Notes under the pieces: generated by a model
What the model was told of the DNA's origin: nothing
Databases searched by the model: none
Seen by the model: only the letters and a program-made list of their open reading frames with translations
Assembly: GCA_037349315.1 (NCBI GenBank)
Contig: JBAIAC010000051.1
Location: forward strand, 22,976,001 to 23,040,000
DNA: 64,000 nucleotides
Direction of reading: 5' to 3'
Source: Chelydra serpentina
Lineage: Eukaryota > Chordata > Testudines > Chelydridae
Program-made: the position numbers and the translations under genes
Part shown: piece after piece, positions 56,770 through 64,000 of the stretch
Position numbering within the stretch: position 1 is the first letter of the stretch
How the letters are laid out: the number at the start of each line of letters is the position of its first letter

Positions 56770-57134
56770 CCTCTTCTCCTCCCGCCCTTGCACAGCAAGC
56801 AGGAGGATCCTGGGAGCAGCTCCAAGGCAGAGGGCAGGAGCAGCACATGGCAGTGGGGGGAGGGACAGCTGAACTGCCCAGCAATTGATAGTCTGCTATG
56901 CGGCTGCCGCACAGGGAACTTAGGGGAGCGGGGAGCTGATGGGGGGCTGCCGGTCCACCCTGGTTCTAAGCCCCCACCAGCTAGCTCCAACGGGCTGCTC
57001 TTTCTGAAAGCCGTGGACAAAGCAGGCGGCTGCCAAACGTTATATGGTAGCATTGTGCAACTTTAAATGAGCATGTTCCCTAATTGATCAGCAACGTAAT
57101 AACGAAACAAACAACTTTAAGTGAGGAGTTACTG

Positions 57135-57841
57135 TACTTAGCAGAGGGATAAATGACTACCCAAGAGTCAGACCCCATGTTCATTAGGAGGTTGTGAGAT
57201 TCTTTCATATGGCCTCTGGTGTTTTTTGTTTGTTTGTTTTTGATAGAAGTGGCATGGAGTTATCAGGATGGCCAATGCCAATAAGTCAAACCTGCTCCCC
57301 AAATCATAAGATTAATTTAAAAACCATGAGATTTTTAAAATATGACAACATTTGGGGTTCTTTTTAGCTGCCTACTGGTTTTTGAATCATAAGGGTCACA
57401 TTTGCCAGCTTTTCTCAGCAGCCATGAAGGCTAGACATTTATTTTTTTGGAAAAAATAAAAGCTGAGATTCTCACATACTCATTTGACTCCAGGAGCTGC
57501 GGCTTTAAGAAAAGCAGCAAAGATCATGAGACTTGAAATGAGAAGTGGCAATAACATACCAAACTCACCTTGGAGAGTGGTCATCGGAATAGAAGCTTTT
57601 TCTTCTACTGAAGACAGTCACAAAATTCCTGTCCCTTTGGATCAGATTTTCAAGCTACTGGAATTAAATATATGCATTCTGACTAACCCTACTTAAACTT
57701 GGGCTGACCTGCCCACCCACGAGTTCGTTTTTCAGGGTATAGACAGGAATCAGAGACAGACAAATGATTCTGAAGCAGTATCTGTGTGGACCAAGTACAT
57801 CCTGGTTACCTTTTTGGATCCTCGACATTCCCAAGTTCTTC
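57135..57841. other. Unassigned non-coding sequence
   Basis: No gene or named repeat. CAGACCCCATGTTCAT near 57170 and GTTTGTTTGTTTTTG near 57228 are simple. Confidence 0.4.
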
Positions 57842-57849
57842 CTATAGGG

Positions 57850-58246
57850 CAGCGTTTCCCAAACTTTTTTGGCCACAGAACACTTTTTAGCCTATTACGG
57901 AACACTTATAATATTATTTTGTAGTCGTTCGGTTTTCAAATAAAAAATTGCGTTATTTATGCTCAAATATATTTTATTTTATAAAACAAAGCAAAAATAC
58001 AAATTTAAAATAACTTGAACTAACAATTTCTAACCGGAAAGCGCGTATAAAGTAGTACAAAAATCAAGTGCAAGAGTCAAAATTAAAAAGAGTGTTCTAC
58101 TTTAAAAAACCTGTTTTTATAAATTAAATAAAACAATTTAAAAAAATTAAAGACCCTTTTTTTTAAAATTACGATTCTTTCACAGAACACCTATTCACAT
58201 CGTGCGGAACACCAGTGTTCCACAGAATACAGTTTGGGAAACGCTG
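57850..58246 (+). mobile_element. hAT element (CAGCGTTTCCCAAACT ends)
   Basis: Ends CAGCGTTTCCCAAACT and AGTTTGGGAAACGCTG are perfect 16-bp inverted repeats, flanked by a perfect 8-bp duplication CTATAGGG (57842-57849 and 58247-58254). The interior is AT-rich, unlike the GC-rich hATs elsewhere in the window, with GAACACTTATAATATTATT and an A/T-rich arm. No transposase. Confidence 0.95.
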
Positions 58247-58254
58247 CTATAGGG

Positions 58255-59380
58255 ACATCCCAAGAGATTCATCCCAGACGCTGTTTTCTAATGAAAAGGG
58301 GAACAGGCTGAGCTAGGAAAAACACCTAACATTTCCCCCTGCCATGCTTGCTTTCTCTGAGTGTAACTGTAAGGCGATATGATAAGGTCTCAGTGAATGT
58401 GTTCCATCCCCTATTGATTGCTGTGGCTGATAATGGTGTCTGAGGAGAGTGAGAGAAAAGCTTCCATAGAACTATGTAAGTCTGTCTCCAGGGTGACTTG
58501 GGTTGGGTGTCACTGGGGTTCCATGTGTGAACCTACAGAGCTAAGAATTGCCTCAACCAGAATCTCCCTGTAATGGCTGCACCCCCTCTTCCTTTCTCCT
58601 CTCTTCGCCTCTCCTTTTCACTTAGAAATAATTAAATAGATTCTGTCAATACCTTCCAGCAGAGCCCCAAACTGAACAAAAGGCAGAAGAGTGAGATTGC
58701 AAACCCCAAGGAAATGTCTAAATCAATAGCACAACAGCTCAGCAGCGTTGCCCTGCAATTCTGGCAAACCGCGCTCACAAATTCCTCCCTTTTAAAGGCA
58801 GATTTCTCATCGGTTCACCAGCCGCCATTCCTGCAGGCAGTGGTTTGTATCGAACGGCCCCACGCCCGCAGGGGGTGGGATGTGGAATATCAACTGTAGC
58901 AGCAGATCAGAGATGTGCCAGCTTCAGAAGTCTTTGGGGGTGAAAAGCAGGAGAAGAGCTTGAGAACAAGGGCAAAGGTGTCAAATTCACTTATATGAAT
59001 CTTTTTGCCACCTACAGGCAGCATCCTTCCCCTGCAGACAATGGGCCTGTTTAGAGCTTTAACTAATGATCATGGTTCTTTTGTTTTTTGATTGATCCAC
59101 TCTCTCTGTCTCACACACACATCTTGTATTTCCCGTGTTTTTCCTCATTAATCTATAGAAGTCTCCATGAGCTAAACCACAGGTGAAGTAGGCCACCACA
59201 AATGGCCCACTCCCTGGGTTTGGGATCTCCACAATGTCCCAATGATTAACATTCTGGAGTCTGGGTAGCCCGGCTGTCTCTTATCTCAGGGCTCCATCAG
59301 TTTGCTTTTGAAAACACAACGTACTATTTCTGAGACATCGCAACTGACTGAGGAAATGCAAATAGCTAGAACATTCCATA
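58255..59380. other. Unassigned non-coding sequence
   Basis: No gene or repeat family recognised. Confidence 0.4.
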
Positions 59381-59382
59381 TA

Positions 59383-59557
59383 CAGTACACTTCCATTTAT
59401 CCAAATGGTCTGGGTGACATGTGAAACTTTTGGATAACTGGACATTCAGATAAACAGAAGGGATTAACTAACAGGACTGCATGGAGGGGGGCACACTGTG
59501 GATTTGGAGAACTAGGATTTTTGGATCAAGGGAATTCACATATCTGAAGTTATACTG
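59383..59557 (+). mobile_element. 175-bp mariner/Tigger-type MITE
   Basis: Left end CAGTACACTTCCATTTAT and right end ATATCTGAAGTTATACTG are inverted; TA flanks both sides (59381-59382 and 59558-59559), as for TcMar elements. Internal TTTTGGATAACTGGACATTC and TTTTTGGATCAAGG also fit that group. Confidence 0.8.
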
Positions 59558-59778
59558 TACTCCCCACTTCTCTGGGCAGCATTCCTACCCTTGAATCAGA
59601 GGCAAGAGGTCACCTGGAACACAGTACATCGGTCATGAACTATGATGGCTCATTAACACAGCAGAAGTGTTGGAAATATGCCGTTCAAGGCAAAGTCTCT
59701 GTAGTGCCTCTTCTACTGGGAGAGGTCATGCTAAGACCCTGTCTACAGTGGCCTTTAAAGAGAGTTTTGAAAACATCG

Positions 59779-61245
59779 AATCATAGAAATGTAGAGCTGG
59801 AAGGGAACTCGAGAAGTCATTGAGTCCAGCCCCTATACTGAGGCAAGACCAGTAAACCTAGATCATCCCTGACAGGTGTTTTTCCAACCTGTTCTTAAAA
59901 ACCTCCAATAATGGGGATTCCACAACCTCCCTTGGAAGCCTGTTCCCAAACTTTACCCTTATAGTTAGAAAGTTTTTCCTAATATCTAACCTCCATCTCC
60001 CTCGCTGCAGATTAAGCCCATTAGTTCTTGTCCTACCTTCAGTGAACATGGAGAACAATTGATCCCCATCCTCTTTATAACCACCTTTAGCATATTTGAA
60101 GACTGTTATCAAGTCCCCCCTCAGTGTTCTTTTCTCAACACTAAACATACCCAGCTCTTTCAACCTTTCCTCATTGATCAAGTTTTCTAAACCTTTTATC
60201 ATTTTGGTTGCTCTCCTCTGGAATCTCTCCAATTTGTCCACATGTTTCCTAAAGTTTGGTGACCAGAATTGGAAGCAGTACTTAGCTAAGACCTCATCAG
60301 TGCCAAGCAGACGGGGACACTTACCTCCTGATTCCTACATACGACACTCCCATTAATACATCCCAAGAATATTAGCCTTTTTGGCAGCTGCATCACATTG
60401 TGGATTCATATTCAATTTTTGATCCACTGACTCTCAGATCCTTTTCTGCAGTACTACTGCCCAGCCAGTTATTCCCCATTTGTATTTGTGCATTTGGTTT
60501 TTCCCTCCTGAGTGTAGAATTTTGCACTTATCTTCATTGAATTTCATCTTGTTGAATTCAGACAAATTCTCCAATTTGTCAAGATCATTTTGAATTCTAA
60601 TCCTGTCCTCCAAAGTGCTTGTAACTCCTCCCACCTTGGCATCATCCACAAATTATATAAACATACTCTCCAATCCATTATCCAAGTGGTTCATGAAAAT
60701 ATTGAGTAGTACTGGACCTAGGACTGACCACTGCGGGACCCCATTAGATATGTCCTCCCATTTTGACAGCAAACCATTGATAACTACTCTTTGAGTACAG
60801 TCTTTCAACCAGTTTTGCACCCACCCTTAAAGTATTCATCTAGACCTCATTTCCTTAGTTTGCTTATGAGAATGTCATGTCAGACTGTGTTAAAAGGCTT
60901 ACTAAAATCAAGATATATCACATATACTGCTTCTCCCATCCACTAGCCCAGTAACCCTGTCAAAGAAGGAAGTCAGGTTGATTTGGCGTAATTTGTTCTT
61001 GACAAATCCATGCTGCCTATTCCTTATAACCCTAGTATCCTCTAGGTATTTACAAACTGATTGTTTAATAATTTGTTCCAATATCTTTCTAGGTATCGAG
61101 GTTAAGCTGAATGGTCTACAATTCCTCAGGTCCTCTTTGTTCCCTTTTTAAAGATAGGATCTACATTTGCCCTTCCCCAGTCCTCTGGGACCTCACCTGT
61201 GCTCCAGGAGTTCTCAAAGATAATTGCTAATGGAGCTAACATTCA
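59779..61245 (-). mobile_element. CR1 LINE, 5'-truncated, 1.5 kb
   Basis: On the minus strand, coding sequence runs from 'EDWGKANVDPIF' (about 61170) through the RT palm to ORF2's C-terminus and a 3' UTR ending CATTTCTATGATT at 59779. The 5' edge near 61245 is where CR1 similarity stops. No later insertion interrupts it. Confidence 0.88.
59858..61240 (-). pseudogene. CR1 ORF2 reverse transcriptase remnant
   Basis: Blocks in order on the minus strand: 'RPFSLTSIPRKILEQIIKQS', 'FVKNKLRQINLTSFFDRVTG', 'HDILISKLRKYGLDE', 'GVPQWSVLGPVLLNIFMNHL', FVDD active site (about 60641-60652, both aspartates kept), 'EDRIRIQNDLDKLENLSEFN', and a 127-residue intact C-terminus 'MDKLERFQRRATKMIKGLEN...' (60241-59858). 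Stops interrupt the frame between these, including just before FVDD. The C-terminus is the best-preserved LINE coding piece in the window. Confidence 0.88.
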
Positions 61246-62101
61246 ACATTGTTCTTGCTAAACCAGTTTCTATCACACAGCTTGCCTGGGCAGCACAGAT
61301 GCTCTTGCGCCATAGCGATTGGTATATAAACCAGGGGAGACTGAACCCTACCGATCCTAACATGATGAACATGGCCAGCCCTTGCTCCAGCCTAGGCCCA
61401 GGTTTGACCTAAGGAGATTTTACTGAGGGTTCAGCAGAAGCTGATTAGTCCCTCCATTTTGTTCCATACCCTAGTACAAACAAAATGGGCCTATTTGACC
61501 AATTAGCGTCTATTTCCAAATTGTGTTGTGGCCTAGGTACAGACCTAGGCTAGAACATGGTTTTTAATCACAGTTGTAACAGGGGTTTGCCCTGGTCACC
61601 CTGTGGTTTAATTGGCACCAAGTTTGGACCCAGTTTGAATATGGGCTTAGCTCAGTTTGAGCCCCTTTAAGCAAGTTTGTCAGGAAGTCTCCCCCATTGT
61701 TTGGGCAGCACTGAAGCTCCCCAGCGCAGGCAGCCCTCACAATGTTATCGCCAGGTCTGCAGTTTGGAGTTAGTCACAATTTCAAGCACAGCCATAGGCT
61801 GCTCAGGCATTTGGTCTGAACCACCTGCCATTTCCTCCCTTTGGCCACCAGAAACCGCTGTGCTGCAGGCAGCAGCTACCTGCAGTGAAGGATGCCTCCA
61901 TGCACTCTGAGTGGGGCAGCGCCCTGGAGTAGGCACAGTGCACTGGAGCTGCCCTTTCTATCGCTTCCAACTGAGCAACAGTGCCCCACCCCCACCCCAG
62001 GTTAAAGCCCAGGGCAGAACAGAGGTAATCCCCTTCCCTGGAGGCTGGAGAGAGGGCCCGGGCAGCTGCTGTGGGCTGCCAGGTGCGGTGTGGAATCTGT
62101 T
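61246..62101. other. Unassigned sequence with possible palindromic MITE pieces
   Basis: GGCCTAGGTACAGACCTAGG (61532) is a near-palindrome, and GTTTGGACCCAGTTTGAATA with TAGCTCAGTTTGAGCCCC (61622-61668) resemble the MITE-like sequence at 63780-63890. No boundary could be set. Confidence 0.35.
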
Positions 62102-62382
62102 AGGGTATATCTGGGTATAGCTACACGGCACACGAAGCCCAGGACTGTGGAACCTGAGCTTGTGGACTTGGTGTTTCCAAGGCCATGCTTGAGCATCCAC
62201 ACTGCATTGTAAACCTGGGTTTAACAATTGCTGGCTGCGGCTCTCACCGCTGTGCTAATGCATCCATGCTGCACTATGCAGACCTTCTGACTCGGGGCTG
62301 TGGCTTGAGCTGCGTCCACACTGCAAAATGACAGGGCTTAGACCCACATCACAGCAGAACTCAGGCTCTGACCCACCCTAGG

Positions 62383-62616
62383 CAGTAGCGTAGCCAGGGG
62401 AGGAGCAGGGGGAGCGGCCGCTCCCCCACTGAGCAGAAGCGGCGCTTTTTTTGTGCTCCGTCACCTTTTGCTGCTGCGCTGTAGCCAAAGCAGAGCACTT
62501 TTTTTTGCTCCCGACGCTTTTTGCTCCCTTTGCTCCCAGCGCCTTTTTTTGCTCCCGGCGCTGGCGCCTTTTTTTAGCTCCGCTCCCCCTGTGCTCTAAA
62601 CCAGCCTACGCCACTG
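62383..62616 (+). mobile_element. hAT element (CAGTAGCGTAGCCAGG ends)
   Basis: Left end CAGTAGCGTAGCCAGGGG and right end AAACCAGCCTACGCCACTG are inverted. The 8-bp duplications are ACCCTAGG (62375-62382) and ACCCTAGA (62617-62624). Inside are a perfect 20-bp palindrome (62408-62427) and several copies of a GCGCYTTTTTTTGCTCCCG-like unit. Confidence 0.9.
62450..62582 (+). repeat. T-run tandem units inside the hAT
   Basis: Five or six degenerate repeats with a T run of 5-8 followed by GCTCC and CCGGCGC/CCCAGCGC. Confidence 0.75.
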
Positions 62617-62732
62617 ACCCTAGAACCTGAATGCTTGCTGGCCCCAGACTGATGTGTGTGGATGGAAGGCGAGATTGGGGCTGTGCTCAAACTGGAGTCA
62701 GAACTCAGGCTTAGGGTGCAGTGTAGACATAC

Positions 62733-63035
62733 TGTAGATCCTACCGTGGGGAAGTGGGGCTAGCTGGAGCGTGCCATGCTCACTTTACTGCAGGGAAGGA
62801 CTGGTGGATGCCAATGGAGAGTGCTTGAGAAAGGCGAGCAGAGGGTAAGAGGGGAAGGATGCTGCCACAGTGGACAGCAGAGTTCATGTCAGGAGGAGGG
62901 CTGGTTGTTTCACTCACTCAGATGGAGGGGGCAGGCAGGATGCTGGCTGTTTTGAAATCAGATTCAGATCCAAGAAATGGAATTTATTATTCTTTTAATC
63001 TCATCTTTCTCTCCTCAAGCCATCCTCATGATTAG
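62733..63035. other. Unassigned non-coding sequence
   Basis: No gene or named repeat recognised. Confidence 0.4.
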
Positions 63036-63216
63036 GGGGGAGGGATAGCTCAGTGGTTTGAGCATTGGCCTGCTAAACCCAGGGTTGTGAGTTCAATCCT
63101 TGAGGGGGCCATTTAGGGATCTGGGGCAAAAATTGGGGATTGGTCCTGCTTTGAGCAGGGGGTTGGACTAGATGACCTCCTAAGGTCCCTTCCAACCCTG
63201 ATATTCTATGATTCCC
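63036..63216 (+). mobile_element. tRNA-derived turtle SINE (Cry type) with CR1-like tail
   Basis: tRNA-like head with A box TAGCTCAGTGGTTTGAGC (63046) and B box GGTTGTGAGTTCAATCC (63083), a middle CTGGGGCAAAAATTGGGGAT, and a CR1-like end GACTAGATGACCTCCTAAGG, CCCTTCCAACCCTGATATTC, TATGATTC. Same family as 10098-10277. The flanks ATGATTA and ATGATTC may be a short duplication, but the tail repeats make this ambiguous. Confidence 0.92.
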
Positions 63217-64000
63217 AGGTGAGGGGGTAGTTCTCACAATTAGCATAGTCATTGGTAGGGCCCTACCCACTCCAAGGATTGCTAAGGGGGAAGTGCAGAC
63301 TGGCCAATGATGTTTCTACCAGCATGGCATCTTACTCAGAGAAGGTCTACAATACAGTGGTGAAAATGCCCAAGCCCTGGCTACATTAGTGCTCCCACAC
63401 CGCTAGTGCACTCGTGCAGTGTAGAGAAGGCCAGAGTGAATGAAACTCTGACTATGCTGCAAACACAACCACATTTAACAACAGTCCTGAAACTCAATCA
63501 TCAGCTCCACTACAGGTGAAGTTTTCAGGCAAGCTCAGCCCCTATTTATGCACCTTAATAATTGGTCAGATTTTCCAAAGAGACCTGCATGCTGAGCTCC
63601 TTTGAAAATCCGGGCAACGAGCACTTTTGAAAATCCATCTCCCTGTTGCAAAACAGTTTGGTCCAGCTTGTGCAGACAGAAACAACTCCTATTATACATG
63701 CAGCCTTTTTTAAAAAGCGTAATTTAGTCAAGACAGAGGCCTAAACAATAGCATTGATTTTCATTTGCTTTTGCCCCTTCCACACAAGCTGGACCAAGCC
63801 ACCTTATAAACACGGCTAGGCCAGAACCTAGTTTAATCACCCTTGTTAAAGTTGGTTGATTCTTAGTATAGACAAAGGCCTAACCCCAAAAATAAAGGTA
63901 ACTCAAGAAAGACCCTCAGTGCTCCCTCTTATTGTTGGTCAGACTAAATCTCTTGGTGACCCCTACTTGTGTCAGCTGAATGCTAGTGCTCAATGAAGTG
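63217..64000. other. Unassigned sequence with possible MITE piece
   Basis: 63780-63890 (ACACGGCTAGGCCAGAACCT, AGTATAGACAAAGGCCTAAC) resembles palindromic MITE sequence, partner arm perhaps near 63660-63740. Ends not set. The window stops inside unassigned sequence. Confidence 0.35.

Larger units (their letters stand above)
55456..57134 (+). mobile_element. Tigger-like (TcMar) non-autonomous element, 1.7 kb
   Basis: Left end CAGTTATTCCTCGCTTAACG and right end ACTTTAAGTGAGGAGTTACTG are inverted and resemble Tigger/pogo ends ('CAGTCATGNGTCGCTTAACGA'). TA follows the right end; the expected TA at the left is AG. No transposase frame is visible. Contents in order: TA/AC microsatellite, GC-rich region, a nested hAT (56131-56769), then the right arm with AATTGATCAGCAACGTAATA. 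Confidence 0.75.
62113..62732 (+). mobile_element. MITE of the GGGTATGTCTACAC family with nested hAT
   Basis: Left end GGGTATAGCTACACGG and right end GCAGTGTAGACATAC. Interior CAGGACTGTGGAACCTGAGC and GGGGCTGTGGCTTGAGC fit the family at 8965-9227. The hAT at 62383-62616 splits it, and the sequence rejoins on removal. The left edge is uncertain because GGGTATA occurs twice there (62103 and 62113). Confidence 0.7.

Overview
The window looks like 64 kb of non-genic (intergenic or intronic) nuclear DNA from a turtle, most likely a cryptodire. The evidence is the repeat content: a tRNA-derived SINE with a CR1-like ATTCTATG tail (Cry-type turtle SINE), several CR1 LINE lineages, Penelope-like element debris, old MIR copies, solo LTRs, and a large set of hAT, PIF-Harbinger-like and Tigger-like non-autonomous DNA transposons. 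The species assignment is inference from repeat families; no host exon identifies it. I found no host protein-coding exon, rRNA or functional tRNA. Reading frames that look like protein are broken CR1 reverse transcriptase, a Penelope GIY-YIG endonuclease remnant, or chance frames in GC-rich transposon passengers and simple repeats.

Layout. 1-1521 is mostly unassigned. 1522-6190 holds a hAT MITE, a probable solo LTR (1936-2758), and a deep nest in which a MIR is split by a CR1, which is itself split by a Penelope tail, a 123-bp hAT, a 1-kb hAT (carrying a further hAT) and a Penelope/CR1 composite. 7770-9227 holds two PIF-Harbinger-type MITEs, one with a hAT inside. A SINE lies at 10098-10277, a Penelope copy with a perfect 14-bp duplication at 12083-12880, and a hAT at 14415-14942. 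From 15 to 20 kb there is a quieter stretch of old MIR and CR1 fragments, followed by a Harbinger-type MITE with a nested hAT (20290-20888), a split MIR and a (TA)n tract. From 22 to 28 kb there is again low repeat density with AT-rich blocks. 28374-29500 is a clear solo LTR. 35-41 kb has palindromic MITEs, a 124-bp hAT, a 1.3-kb composite with tRNA-like modules, and an exact 54-bp inverted repeat. 44-50 kb has MIR and MITE nests, another solo LTR, a 123-bp hAT and a 2.1-kb dead CR1. 51.9-58.2 kb has a hairpin-ended hAT, a 1.7-kb Tigger-like element with a hAT inside, and another hAT. 59.4-63.2 kb has a small mariner/Tigger MITE, a 1.5-kb CR1 on the minus strand, a MITE with a nested hAT, and a second SINE.

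The best-supported content is a set of transposon copies whose ends and target-site duplications can be read directly. Twelve hAT-type insertions have readable 8-bp duplications: seven perfect, four with one mismatch and one with two. Several are nested, which gives a relative order of activity. I found no gene system. The most interesting signals are the nesting, a hAT MITE family with hairpins at its ends, repeated use of the same MIR site by palindromic MITEs, and the 54-bp identical inverted repeat at 40.2/41.1 kb.
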